Positions 9,567-17,953 of a DNA stretch of 64,000 nt are shown one piece after another. Each line of letters starts with the position of its first letter. Position 1 is the first letter of the stretch. The stretch lies in NCBI RefSeq assembly GCF_019311235.1, contig NZ_JAHWDF010000001.1:248001-312000 (forward strand), written 5' to 3'. The stretch comes from Mesonia aestuariivivens. GTDB lineage: Bacteria > Bacteroidota > Bacteroidia > Flavobacteriales > Flavobacteriaceae. Made by a program: the position numbers and the translations under genes. The notes beneath the pieces are model-generated. The model made no database searches and had not been told where the DNA came from. It worked only from the letters and a program-made list of their open reading frames with translations.

Positions 9567-9613
9567 TCCTGAATGAACTTTTAAAAGATGAAGTTTTTTC
9601 AGGATTTTTTATT
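9567..9613 (+). terminator. Probable riboswitch-controlled terminator
   Basis: Arms TCCTGAA / TTCAGGA (9567-9573 with 9598-9604) and inner AACTT / AAGTT, followed by TTTTTTATTTT. An alternative hairpin AGAAAAAC / GTTTTTCT sits at 9525-9549 between aptamer and terminator. This is consistent with a transcription-termination expression platform, which is inference from layout. Confidence 0.6.
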
Positions 9614-9667
9614 TTATTAATTAACCTAAGAATAATAGCCCCTTTTATTCGTAAATTTTTATTACGA

Positions 9668-12028
9668 ATGAAACATGTATTATTTGTGTTAGGCTTATGT
9701 TTAATAAGTCTACCCGCATTGGCTCAAGAAAACTTTACGTTGAGCGGAATTGTGACCTCAGAAAAGGAACCTTTACCTGGTGCAAGTGTAGGCCTTAAAA
9801 ATCGTAAAGAAACAACCTTTACAAATTTTGAAGGTAAGTACTCATTAAAATTACCCAAAGGTAATTACACGCTAATTTTTAGCTACGGAAATCAAAAAGA
9901 AATTGAAGTAGTTTTAACAGAAGATCAAACTTTAGATGTCGATTTAACCAATGCTCACGAAGCTTTAGATGAGGTATTCTTATCTTCTATTCGAGTAGAT
10001 GCCACTTCTCCCATTACATTTAGCAATTTAAGTAATGAAGAAATTGAAGAGCGTAATCTAGGGCAAGATATTCCTGTATTGATGAATTATTTGCCTTCTG
10101 TAGTAACCACAACAGATGCTGGAAACGGAGTGGGATATACAAGTTTACGCGTTCGTGGTAGCGATGCTACAAGAACGAATGTAACTATTAACGGTATTCC
10201 TTACAACGATTCTGAAAGTCAAGGCTCATTTTGGGTTAATTTGGGAGATATCGCTTCATCTACAGAAAATATTCAGTTGCAACGTGGGGTAGGTACTTCT
10301 ACAAACGGAGCTGGAGCTTTTGGAGCCAGTCTTAATATATTAACAGATCGTTATCGTGAAGAAGCTTATGCAGAGGTAGCAAATAGTTACGGTTCTTATA
10401 GCACAAGAAAGCATACGGCAAAATTTAGTACCGGTCTATTTAATAATCATTGGGAATTTTCTGGGCGAGCTTCACAAATTAAAAGCGATGGTTATATAGA
10501 TCGCGCAGCATCTGAATTAAAATCTTACTTTTTACAAGGAGCTTATATAGATGGCGGTACATTAGTAAAGGCAGTTATGTTTGGCGGAAAAGAGAGAACT
10601 TACCAAGCTTGGTATGGTGTGACTCAAAAAGAAATTGATTCGCTCGGGAGAACTTATAATCCTGCCGGAAAGTATACTGATGAAAATGGTAATGAAAAGT
10701 TCTATGACAATCAAACCGATAATTACCAACAAGACCATTACCAGTTACTGTGGAATCAAACCTACAATAAAAATTGGTCATCTAATCTAGCTTTTCATTA
10801 TACCAGAGGAAAAGGTTATTATGAAGAATATGAGGTAAATAAAGCTTTAAATAACTTTGGTTTAGAGCCATTTACCGCAAACGGTGAAGAAGTAACCAAA
10901 TCAGATTTAGTAAATACCAGTTGGTTAGATAATCATTTTTACGGAACCACTTTTAGTGCAAACTACCAAAACTCAAATGTAGATGTGGTACTTGGTGGAG
11001 GATGGAATCGTTATGATGGCGATCATTTTGGTGAAGTAATCTACACAAGATTTGCTCAGAACAACGATCCATACGAGCCATTTTATAAAAATAATGCAGT
11101 AAAAACAGACTTTAATGTATATGCCAAAGCTACGGTTTCAATAACAGATAAATTAGCAGCGTTCGGAGATTTGCAGCTAAGGACTATTAATTATGAAGGA
11201 GATGGACCAACACAAAAAATAGATAACTTTCCTATAAATGCTAATTTTACTTTTTTCAACCCTAAGGGAGGTTTAACCTATCAAATTAATAGAGAAAATC
11301 AACTGTATGGTTCTGTGGCTGTGGCTCATCGTGAACCTGCAAGATCTGATTATGAAGATGCATTTGTAAGTGGAGAAAAAGCTCCTACTGAAGAGCAATT
11401 AATAGATTATGAGTTGGGTTGGCGTTTTAAGTCGAATAAAACTCAAGTAAATACTAACCTTTATTATATGAGTTACAACGATCAGTTGGTATTAACTGGA
11501 GAAATAGATGATGAAGGCGCAGCACTTAGAAAGAATAGCGGAGAAAGCTATCGTTTGGGGTTAGAAATAGATGCTAATATTTATGTAAATGAATATTTAA
11601 CCTTAAGACCTAATATAGCAATAAGCCAAAATAAAAATCAAGATTTCGTAGCAGATTACGAGGGAGAGCAGAAAAATTTTGGAGATACAGATATTACATT
11701 TTCTCCTAACCTTGTCGCAGGTAACATGATCCAGATTACACCATTTAAAAATTTCAAATTAAATTTACTAACTAAGTTTGTGGGAGATCAATATATGAGT
11801 AATCTAGAATTAGAAGGTTCTAAATTAAAAGCATACGTAGTAAACGATATAAATATTCAGTATGTTTGGCAAAACGCTCCTCTTTTTAAAGAAGTTCTAT
11901 TTACAGGATTAGTCAATAATGTTTTTGATGAGAAATATATTTCTAATGGTTATTATGATAGTGGTTATGTAGGCTACTATCCTCAAGCAACCATCAACTT
12001 TTTAGCTGGAATGACTTTAAAATTCTAA
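9668..12028 (+). CDS. TonB-dependent receptor, probably thiamin uptake
   Basis: Outer-membrane active transporter of 786 residues: signal peptide (1-19, ending ALAQ), carboxypeptidase-regulatory-like domain (about 24-100), plug domain (about 108-225, with VRGSDATRTNVTINGIPYN and GVGTSTNGAGAFGASLNI), then a 22-strand-type beta-barrel ending in FLAGMTLKF with the C-terminal aromatic. The substrate is inferred from the TPP riboswitch in the leader: thiamin or a derivative, as in other TPP-controlled Bacteroidota receptors. No inner-membrane partner gene follows; a PnuC-family transporter lies 7 kb upstream. A terminator closes the transcript at 12060. Confidence 0.93.
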   Translation: MKHVLFVLGLCLISLPALAQENFTLSGIVTSEKEPLPGASVGLKNRKETTFTNFEGKYSLKLPKGNYTLIFSYGNQKEIEVVLTEDQTLDVDLTNAHEALDEVFLSSIRVDATSPITFSNLSNEEIEERNLGQDIPVLMNYLPSVVTTTDAGNGVGYTSLRVRGSDATRTNVTINGIPYNDSESQGSFWVNLGDIASSTENIQLQRGVGTSTNGAGAFGASLNILTDRYREEAYAEVANSYGSYSTRKHTAKFSTGLFNNHWEFSGRASQIKSDGYIDRAASELKSYFLQGAYIDGGTLVKAVMFGGKERTYQAWYGVTQKEIDSLGRTYNPAGKYTDENGNEKFYDNQTDNYQQDHYQLLWNQTYNKNWSSNLAFHYTRGKGYYEEYEVNKALNNFGLEPFTANGEEVTKSDLVNTSWLDNHFYGTTFSANYQNSNVDVVLGGGWNRYDGDHFGEVIYTRFAQNNDPYEPFYKNNAVKTDFNVYAKATVSITDKLAAFGDLQLRTINYEGDGPTQKIDNFPINANFTFFNPKGGLTYQINRENQLYGSVAVAHREPARSDYEDAFVSGEKAPTEEQLIDYELGWRFKSNKTQVNTNLYYMSYNDQLVLTGEIDDEGAALRKNSGESYRLGLEIDANIYVNEYLTLRPNIAISQNKNQDFVADYEGEQKNFGDTDITFSPNLVAGNMIQITPFKNFKLNLLTKFVGDQYMSNLELEGSKLKAYVVNDINIQYVWQNAPLFKEVLFTGLVNNVFDEKYISNGYYDSGYVGYYPQATINFLAGMTLKF

Positions 12029-12059
12029 TAGATATTACCAACTAACCAACCAATGTTAA

Positions 12060-12089
12060 GGCTTTCTGGAAACGGAAAGCCTTTTTTTT
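12060..12089 (+). terminator. Rho-independent terminator after the TonB receptor
   Basis: Stem GGCTTTC / GAAAGCC (12060-12066 with 12075-12081) followed by eight T. Confidence 0.88.
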
Positions 12090-12108
12090 GAATTTCATTT
12101 TAATTTAA

Positions 12109-12303
12109 CTTAAGCCAAAACAACTTAGTTTTGGCTATTCTTCTTATTTGATTCATGGTAAAGGCATCGATATTTTGGTAGATCCTGCTTTTTGTGGCTA
12201 TACGTCTCTAATAACTTTATTGACGAGAGCCCTTGAAAGTGCAAATGAGTATGGAATAGAACAGGTTTCAGTCATAGATAATTACATACAGCATAAGCAT
12301 TAA
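12109..12303 (+). pseudogene. Remnant of an MBL-fold metallo-hydrolase gene
   Basis: A short open stretch with no start codon in a sensible place translates, from about 12127, as SFGYSSYLIHGKGIDILVDP followed by AFCGYTS. That is the beginning of UlaG/RomA-like metallo-beta-lactamase-fold hydrolases (pattern GHSSYLI...G..ILVDPVFSG). After it the frame continues as about 30 residues that do not resemble the next part of such enzymes (no HxHxDH motif) and ends at 12301. It looks like an internal deletion joining an N-terminal piece to an unrelated or C-terminal piece. No ribosome binding site is visible. It is bracketed by terminators at 12060 and 12306. Confidence 0.5.
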
Positions 12304-12305
12304 AT

Positions 12306-12345
12306 AAAAAATAGCGACTCTACAAATTGGGGAGCCGCTATTTTT
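12306..12345. terminator. Bidirectional terminator
   Basis: Arms AAAAATAGCGACTC and GGAGCCGCTATTTTT pair with a mismatch. There are T runs on both strands, so it can serve the lipoprotein gene on the minus strand and read-through from the left. Confidence 0.75.
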
Positions 12346-12387
12346 AGAGAAGAAATTACGAATAACTCCATGGTGGAGAGCTATTTC

Positions 12388-12825
12388 TTAATTGTTTGAA
12401 ACTCTTAAAATTCCGGGACTTGTTTCTGTAACACGGTAATTATAGAGTGTATACTCTAAATCTGTACCTTCGATAAAATTACCTGTAAATATATCGTAGG
12501 TATTTCCTTCGCAATCGCAAACTAAAGTTAATCCATCTCTTTGCATAGAGATACAGTTGTTATTTCTGGGGTGGTTGGGGTCGCTATTATCCCAAGCTAA
12601 GTAACCACTTCCTGTATTCATTAAAATGATGCCTCCGTTTCCATAATTGCTAATATAAATAGGATCATTAGGGAAGTTTAAACTATTATATTGTGGTAAA
12701 CTGGTATCTACCGTAAAATTTACATTTACATCTAATAAATTAGGATTGTTTCTTCTGTTGTTATCATCACTACTACAGGCATTTAAAAGAGTAGCGGCAA
12801 ATAAAAATATAAAAATCTTCTTCAT
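12388..12825 (-). CDS. Rieske-like lipoprotein lacking iron-sulfur ligands
   Basis: Predicted lipoprotein: MKKIFIFLFAATLLNACSS has a lipobox with Cys, which favours the start at 12825 (12828 also has ATG) over an upstream ATG at 12855. The C-terminal half has the Rieske-fold layout: YLAWDNSDPNHP, ISMQRDGLTLVCDCEGNTYD, FTGNFIEGTDLEYTLYNYRV. In true Rieske proteins two CxH/CxxH motifs bind a 2Fe-2S cluster; here Cys residues remain but the His ligands are not at the expected places. I infer a structural, non-redox role. Divergent from greA, with starts 120 bases apart. Confidence 0.6.
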   Translation of the reverse strand: MKKIFIFLFAATLLNACSSDDNNRRNNPNLLDVNVNFTVDTSLPQYNSLNFPNDPIYISNYGNGGIILMNTGSGYLAWDNSDPNHPRNNNCISMQRDGLTLVCDCEGNTYDIFTGNFIEGTDLEYTLYNYRVTETSPGILRVSNN

Positions 12826-12857
12826 CATATAAAAATTTGTGGCGCAAGTTAACATAA

Positions 12858-12888
12858 TTGCTAAGCTTGTTAAAATTTATTATCTTTG
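12858..12888 (+). promoter_or_regulatory. greA promoter (-33/-7)
   Basis: TTG at 12858-12860, a 20-base spacer, then TATCTTTG at 12881-12888, matching the Bacteroidota TTG-N19/20-TAnnTTTG pattern. Transcription would begin near 12895, which excludes an ATG at 12858 as the greA start. Confidence 0.65.
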
Positions 12889-12944
12889 TTTTAATTGAAT
12901 CCCATGAGAGTGGGATTCTTTTTGTATATATAAACGAAGAAGTT

Positions 12945-13421
12945 ATGAGTAAAGTATCTTATTATACCGAAGAAGGGCTTAAAAAATTAAGAGATGAATT
13001 AAATCATCTGAAAGATGTTGAACGTCCTGCAGCTTCTCAAGCCATTGCTGATGCTAGAGATAAGGGAGATTTAAGTGAGAATGCCGAATACGATGCGGCT
13101 AAAGAAGCGCAAGGTTTATTAGAAATGAAGATTTCTAAACTAGAAGAAGTTTTTGCCAATGCCAGAGTGATAGACGAGTCGCAATTAGATACCTCTAAAG
13201 TACTAATACACAGTTCCGTTAAAATTAAAAACACAACTAACGGAATGGAAGTGAAATATAAGTTGGTAGCCCAAAGTGAAGCTAATCTTAAAGCAGGGAA
13301 AATTTCTGTAGATTCTCCTATTGGTAAAGGATTATTGGGTAAAAAGGTAGGTGATACTGCCGATATACAAGTGCCTAACGGTACAATAACTTTTGAAATT
13401 TTAGAAATCTCAAGAGATTAA
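12945..13421 (+). CDS. greA: Transcription elongation factor GreA
   Basis: Cytosolic factor that inserts its coiled coil into the RNA polymerase secondary channel and stimulates cleavage of backtracked transcripts. The start at 12945 gives 158 residues, the standard GreA length; the frame is open further upstream to 12858 but that region contains the promoter. The N-terminal coiled coil (to about residue 75) carries the tip with DKGDLSENAEYDAAKEAQ, the acidic catalytic loop; the C-terminal part is the FKBP-like domain. A terminator follows immediately. Confidence 0.97.
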   Translation: MSKVSYYTEEGLKKLRDELNHLKDVERPAASQAIADARDKGDLSENAEYDAAKEAQGLLEMKISKLEEVFANARVIDESQLDTSKVLIHSSVKIKNTTNGMEVKYKLVAQSEANLKAGKISVDSPIGKGLLGKKVGDTADIQVPNGTITFEILEISRD

Positions 13422-13440
13422 GTTTAAGTTAAAAGTATAA

Positions 13441-13470
13441 AAGCCTCTTCATTTTGAAGAGGCTTTTTTT
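13441..13470. terminator. Terminator between greA and the arsenosugar operon
   Basis: Perfect stem AAGCCTCTTC / GAAGAGGCTT with loop ATTTT and T runs; it lies between convergent ends and probably works for both strands. Confidence 0.88.
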
Positions 13471-13488
13471 ATAAGTATTAGTTAAAGT

Positions 13489-14457
13489 TTAGCAGCAACC
13501 ACCACCATCATAATGATAAGTAGATTCACTAATAAATATATCTTCTCTATTTAAGTTTGCTAGTGCGCCAGCTGTTTTGTCGCAAATTGCAATGGGTTGG
13601 TTTTTGAGCAGAATATGACCTTTTTGATCATCAAAAAATTTATTGTCACCATAATAGATAGCTGCTTTACCTGTGAAAATACAAGGGCCATCTTCTGGCA
13701 TAGGGTCTTTAATGGCGGCAACTTCTATACTTTCAATATAAATGCGTTCTTGGGTAGGGTAATTTTTAGTATCTAAAATACGGTAAGGTTTTTTTGCCCT
13801 AATTTCAATAGTTCCAAAACCAGCATCAGTGAGCATTTTTACATATTCATTTAAGGGTAAACTTCCACTTAAACATAAAGCGCGTAAACGATCGTCGTTA
13901 CGGAGGGTTTTATTCATCTCTTGCTCACAAATTGGATCGCTCATCACTAACCTGCCATGAGGTTTGAGTACGCGATACATTTCTGCAATTGCTTTTTTTA
14001 GTTCTTCTGTTTTAAAGATATTAAATAAACAATTTTGTGCAGCTACATCAATGCTATTATCTTCAACTGGAAGATTTAGCGCGTCACCTTTTTTAAGAGC
14101 TACAAATTCAGACTTAAACCAAGGGTTTAATTTTTCAGCTTCTTTAAAGTTATTTCTAGAAGCTTCGAGCATTTCATCTACCACATCAATACCAATTACT
14201 CCATTTTTGTGTCTAGAGAAATAAGCAAATTGTAATAACTCCATTCCGCCACCAACACCTACATACAAGGTTTTGGGATTATTTACTAAATCTCGTGCAT
14301 GAACGGTACTGCCGCAACCGTAGTTCATTTCTTGCATGATTTTAGGAATTTTCAATCCTGGTAATTCCCAAATAGGGTTTGTGGTACAGCAAAGACCAAC
14401 ATCTGGAGTAAGTGCAGCTTCTTTATAAACGTTTTTGGTGGTTTCTAAATAGCTCAT
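13489..14457 (-). CDS. arsM: Arsenosugar-type arsenite methyltransferase ArsM
   Basis: SAM-dependent methyltransferase that methylates arsenite, the first step toward arsenosugars. Visible: Cys pair near the N-terminus (Cys23-Cys24 in GLCCTT), Cys48 in NYGCGS, SAM-binding LYVGVGGGMELLQF, a further Cys in AAQNCLF, and a C-terminal GGGCC. These Cys are the likely arsenic ligands. Its 322 residues and the Cys layout fit the arsenosugar-cluster ArsM subgroup rather than the resistance type. Last gene of a six-gene operon; its ATG overlaps the stop of the phosphorylase gene by 4 bases, so translation is coupled. Confidence 0.92.
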   Translation of the reverse strand: MSYLETTKNVYKEAALTPDVGLCCTTNPIWELPGLKIPKIMQEMNYGCGSTVHARDLVNNPKTLYVGVGGGMELLQFAYFSRHKNGVIGIDVVDEMLEASRNNFKEAEKLNPWFKSEFVALKKGDALNLPVEDNSIDVAAQNCLFNIFKTEELKKAIAEMYRVLKPHGRLVMSDPICEQEMNKTLRNDDRLRALCLSGSLPLNEYVKMLTDAGFGTIEIRAKKPYRILDTKNYPTQERIYIESIEVAAIKDPMPEDGPCIFTGKAAIYYGDNKFFDDQKGHILLKNQPIAICDKTAGALANLNREDIFISESTYHYDGGGCC

Positions 14458-15269
14458 ACCTCTATTGCTTTGATTAACTCTTTAAACAAAATAATCATAT
14501 CGGGTTCTGCTTTAGCTGCCATCGCGATGATACTTTTAATGTCTACTGGTTCTAAATTATCAGGGTCACCTTCGTCTGTTAATACTGAAACAGCTGCAAC
14601 GGGTAGCTTTAAATGGTTGGCTACAATAATCTCTGGTACGGTGCTCATTCCTACTGCATCTGCACCAATGGTTTTGAGCATTCTATATTCTGCACGTGTT
14701 TCAAGTTGAGGTCCTAAAACAGAAGCATAAACGCCTTTATGTAATTTGATCGAGTGTTGTTGAGCAATTTTTTCAATTTTATCACTCATTTTCTTGTCGT
14801 AAGGGCAACTCATATCTACGAAACGTTCTCCGTGCTGAGAAACTCCTTTAAAGGCTAGGGGAGAGCCGCCAAGTAAATTAATGTGATCATCAATAAGCAT
14901 AAGTTCACCTTTTTTGTATGTTGTATTAATGGAGCCAGAAGCATTAGAAACTAATAGTTTTTTAATGCCTAAGTGATGCATAATTCTTACAGGAAAAGTA
15001 ACATCTTGTAAACTGTAACCTTCATATAAATGAAATCTACCCTGCATGATTACTACTTTTTTACCTTCTAATTCGCCGTAAATTAAATGGCCTTTATGAA
15101 ACTCTACGGTAGCTGTAGGAAAGTTAGGGATTTGGTTATAGCTTACTTCTTCTAAAATATTTACTTCTTCTAAAAGTTTACCTAAACCTGTTCCTAAAAT
15201 AATACCAACTTCAGGGGCTTCAAAGCCTTTGTTTTTAAGGTATTTTACGGTTTGTTCTATATGTCTCAT
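14454..15269 (-). CDS. Purine nucleoside phosphorylase
   Basis: Trimeric-type purine nucleoside phosphorylase, 271 residues: phosphorolysis of purine nucleosides to base and ribose-1-phosphate. Motifs: GIILGTGLGKL near the N-terminus, QGRFHLYEGYS, and the C-terminal base-binding region GMSTVPEIIVANH. Within this operon the inferred job is removing adenine from an arsenic-bearing adenosine intermediate (5'-deoxy-5'-dimethylarsinoyl-adenosine), but a general salvage role cannot be excluded. Start and stop overlap the neighbours by 4 bases each. Confidence 0.9.
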   Translation of the reverse strand: MRHIEQTVKYLKNKGFEAPEVGIILGTGLGKLLEEVNILEEVSYNQIPNFPTATVEFHKGHLIYGELEGKKVVIMQGRFHLYEGYSLQDVTFPVRIMHHLGIKKLLVSNASGSINTTYKKGELMLIDDHINLLGGSPLAFKGVSQHGERFVDMSCPYDKKMSDKIEKIAQQHSIKLHKGVYASVLGPQLETRAEYRMLKTIGADAVGMSTVPEIIVANHLKLPVAAVSVLTDEGDPDNLEPVDIKSIIAMAAKAEPDMIILFKELIKAIEV

Positions 15270-15874
15270 GAATTTAAATATTGCTGAAAGACACGAATAT
15301 TTTTTAAATCTTCAATTGTGTCTATGTCATTTTTTTCGGTTAATAAAGCTACTTTTTTATTTTGTAATAATTGAAGAGTTTCCTGTAAAACTGTAGCGGT
15401 ACTCCAATTGATGTCTTGAAAAATTTCAGGAGTAAATTTTTTCATTCCTAATAAATAATAGCCTCCATCTTTTGCTGGACCTATCACGTAGTCTGATTGT
15501 TCTAATTGTTGAAAAGCTTTATAAATATCATTAACTTCAAGGTCGTATAAATCACTACCAATAATTATTACTTTCTCGTAATTTTCTTTAAAAGCATCAG
15601 CAATAGCATTGCTCATTTTTGCACCTAAATGATCTCCATTTTGAAGTTTTTTTTGAAATAAATTTGATTTGAAATGATCTTTCTGAATAATTTCTTTAGA
15701 ATAAAAAACTTGTTTATCTGAGTTTGCTTTTTGAGCAACTTGAGCGGTATGTTGTAATAATTTTTTGTAAATAGATAAGGCGGCTTTTTTGCCAATGCTT
15801 TTTGCTAACCTTGTTTTACACTTGCCCATTTCTGGGTTTTTGGTAAAAATAAGTAAAACGTCTTTATTTTTCAT
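15266..15874 (-). CDS. DUF2064/TIGR04282 glycosyltransferase, arsenosugar cluster
   Basis: GT-A-like transferase of 202 residues. Motifs: LLIFTKNPEMGKCKTRLA at the N-terminus (nucleotide loop), IIIGSDLYDL (metal-binding acidic site) and GPAKDGGYYLLGM. These match the TIGR04282 family of glycosyltransferases repeatedly seen in arsenosugar clusters. The inferred role is attaching an aglycone or sugar to the arsenic ribose; the exact reaction is not established. It overlaps the rhodanese gene by 11 bases and the phosphorylase gene by 4. Confidence 0.88.
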   Translation of the reverse strand: MKNKDVLLIFTKNPEMGKCKTRLAKSIGKKAALSIYKKLLQHTAQVAQKANSDKQVFYSKEIIQKDHFKSNLFQKKLQNGDHLGAKMSNAIADAFKENYEKVIIIGSDLYDLEVNDIYKAFQQLEQSDYVIGPAKDGGYYLLGMKKFTPEIFQDINWSTATVLQETLQLLQNKKVALLTEKNDIDTIEDLKNIRVFQQYLNS

Positions 15875-16358
15875 GGGTACACTTTTTCAGCATTATGAAG
15901 CCATTTTGACCAACATTTATTGAAGGCGTATACTTTTTCTGTTTTTTTTTAGTATTAAAAACAGGATATCCTTTATTTTTCCATTCAAAAATACCACCGT
16001 ATAAATTTTGAACATTAGTATAGCCTAATTCTTTAAGTTTGGCTCCTATTTTTTCAGACCTTATTCCTAAAGAACAGTAAATTACAATAGCAGTGCTTTT
16101 GTCTTTAATTTTTTGTTGAATTTCTTGAGCAGAAAATTTTTTATAACCTACCCAAATTGCATTTTCAAGATGACTAACGTTGTATTCTTCTTTTTTCCAG
16201 CTATCTAATAAAGTAAAAGATTTTTGATTAGATTTTAATTGTTCAACAGAAATAAAAGGGATGGTGTTTTTGGTATTGCGCTCGAGGAGAAAGCTTATTG
16301 AATTTTGTGAAAAACTAACAAAACTAACAAAAAATAAGATGTTGATTAAAATCTTCAT
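15864..16358 (-). CDS. Exported rhodanese-domain protein of the arsenosugar operon
   Basis: Single rhodanese domain behind a signal peptide (MKILINILFFVSFVSFSQNS). The start at 16358 is chosen because its ATG overlaps the arsS stop (TAATG) and begins the signal peptide; a longer frame to 16379 would spoil it. The active-site loop CSLGIRS holds the catalytic Cys (about residue 95). Rhodaneses carry sulfur or bind oxyanions; in this setting an arsenic-related role in the periplasm is inference. 164 residues, coupled to both neighbours. Confidence 0.85.
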   Translation of the reverse strand: MKILINILFFVSFVSFSQNSISFLLERNTKNTIPFISVEQLKSNQKSFTLLDSWKKEEYNVSHLENAIWVGYKKFSAQEIQQKIKDKSTAIVIYCSLGIRSEKIGAKLKELGYTNVQNLYGGIFEWKNKGYPVFNTKKKQKKYTPSINVGQNGFIMLKKCTHEK

Positions 16359-17407
16359 TACGCCACGCTTCCTTGGCAACTACTTCCTGCTCCGGCAGTG
16401 CAACCATAGCAGTGCTGAGATGTAATTATACTTCTATTCTGTATTTCTTTTTCATCATAATCACTAATGTGTTTTATGTTGCTATTTACTTTTAATTCTA
16501 ACATTTGATTAAAGTCGCAGTCGTAAAGCCAACCATCCCAACTTACAGAAAGTGTGTTTCTGCACATTACATTTTGTACGGCTTCAGGATTATAAGCGTT
16601 GATTAGTTCATACATATAGTCTTCATAATTTTCTGAAGCAATTAAGTATTCTAAAAACCTGCTTATTGGTAAATTGGTAATAGCGAATAGGGAATTAAAT
16701 TCTATGTCGAAATCTTCTTTGAGTGCTTTTTTAAAATCACTTTCCATCGCTTTTTGATTTTTAGGTAAAAAAGCTCCAGAAGGATTGTAAACCAAATCTA
16801 ACTTTAGCTTGCTGTTTTCTATTCCATAGCCAGCTGCATTAAGCATTTGTAAAGCTTCTATAGATTTATCAAAAACTCCATTACCCCGTTGCTTGTCGGT
16901 TTTTTCTTTTTTGTAAAATGGTAGTGATGAAACGACGTGTACATTATGTTTTTTAAAAAATTCTGGTAAATCGTAATATTTTTTATTGGCAACAATGATG
17001 GTAAGGTTAGATCTTACAATAAAATCTTTGATACCTGCTTTAGCAGCTTCTTCTACAAACCAGCGAAAATTCGGATTCATTTCTGGTGCGCCTCCCGTTA
17101 AATCTAACGTGTGTGCTCCTGTTTTTTGAATTGCTTCTAGACAATGCTGCATCGTTTCTATCGTCATAATTTCTTTTCGATCTGGACCAGCATCTACGTG
17201 GCAATGTGAACAAACTTGGTTACACATATAACCCAAGTTAATTTGTAAAATTTCTAAAGCTTTAGGCTTAAGCGGAAACTGCTTTTTTAATTGATCTCTA
17301 AATGTAGGTAATTCACCTTCTGCAAACAGGCCAGAGCTTAAAAACTCTAATTGTTTTTTAGCATCTGATAATTCGTTGTTTCTTGCTGAAAGTGATTTAG
17401 TTGTCAT
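16358..17407 (-). CDS. arsS: Arsenosugar biosynthesis radical SAM protein ArsS
   Basis: Radical SAM enzyme thought to transfer the adenosyl group of SAM to methylated arsenic. The 4Fe-4S cluster motif CxxxCxxC is at Cys62, Cys66 and Cys69. The C-terminal tail has HCYGCTAGAGSSCQGSVA, the conserved Cys-rich end that in some relatives contains selenocysteine; here it is Cys and there is no in-frame TGA. 349 residues, usual size. Second gene of the operon, 61 bases after the AhpD-like gene and overlapping the rhodanese start by one base. Confidence 0.94.
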   Translation of the reverse strand: MTTKSLSARNNELSDAKKQLEFLSSGLFAEGELPTFRDQLKKQFPLKPKALEILQINLGYMCNQVCSHCHVDAGPDRKEIMTIETMQHCLEAIQKTGAHTLDLTGGAPEMNPNFRWFVEEAAKAGIKDFIVRSNLTIIVANKKYYDLPEFFKKHNVHVVSSLPFYKKEKTDKQRGNGVFDKSIEALQMLNAAGYGIENSKLKLDLVYNPSGAFLPKNQKAMESDFKKALKEDFDIEFNSLFAITNLPISRFLEYLIASENYEDYMYELINAYNPEAVQNVMCRNTLSVSWDGWLYDCDFNQMLELKVNSNIKHISDYDEKEIQNRSIITSQHCYGCTAGAGSSCQGSVA

Positions 17408-17468
17408 AAATTTAGATGAATCTTTAGGTTATTATAGATAACGAAAAATGGGTATCTTTAGTTTTAAT

Positions 17469-17804
17469 TTACATAGATAGTTTTTTATATTTATTCATCA
17501 TTTGTACACCATGTACTAAGGTAGCTCCGCTTTCAATAGCGGCACCTGCGTGAACGGCTTCCATCATTTCTTCTTTCGTAATGCCACGTTCTAAACCATC
17601 TTTTGTATAGGCATCTATACAATATGGGCATTTAACAACGTGAGCTACCGCTAAAGCGATTAAAGATTTTTCTCGAGCAGAAAGTGCGCCTTCTTCAAAA
17701 ACGCTTCCATAGTAATCAAAAAATTTTTTACCTAGTTCTTCACTCCATTCTGTAATTTCACCAAATTTTCTTAAATCTGACGGATCATAATATGTTTTCG
17801 ACAT
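17469..17804 (-). CDS. AhpD-like protein associated with arsenosugar synthesis
   Basis: Carboxymuconolactone-decarboxylase-fold protein, 111 residues, with the redox motif CPYC (Cys59 and Cys62) in VVKCPYCIDAYTKDG. AhpD-like proteins reduce peroxidase partners; this subgroup is consistently found with arsM/arsS and is called peroxidase-like, but its substrate is unknown. As first gene of the operon it may supply reducing power or protect the oxygen-sensitive ArsS cluster (inference). Confidence 0.88.
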   Translation of the reverse strand: MSKTYYDPSDLRKFGEITEWSEELGKKFFDYYGSVFEEGALSAREKSLIALAVAHVVKCPYCIDAYTKDGLERGITKEEMMEAVHAGAAIESGATLVHGVQMMNKYKKLSM

Positions 17805-17953
17805 GATATTTTATTAAGATTAAAGTTTAAAGGTAAAAAAATAGGATTAAAAAAAAACTTATTAAAAAAACTAAATTAACTTGTTAATATATTTTATAGA
17901 AATATATGGTATTCATTAGATTAGCTGTATTTTTTTATAATATTTTAAACTAA

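Noticed and set aside
12858-12944. N-terminal extension of greA by 29 codons
   Set aside because: The stretch contains the likely promoter (12858-12888), and GreA proteins are about 158 residues, which fits the start at 12945.
16358-17407. Selenocysteine form of ArsS
   Set aside because: The C-terminal Cys-rich motif is read with Cys codons and there is no in-frame TGA before the true stop.
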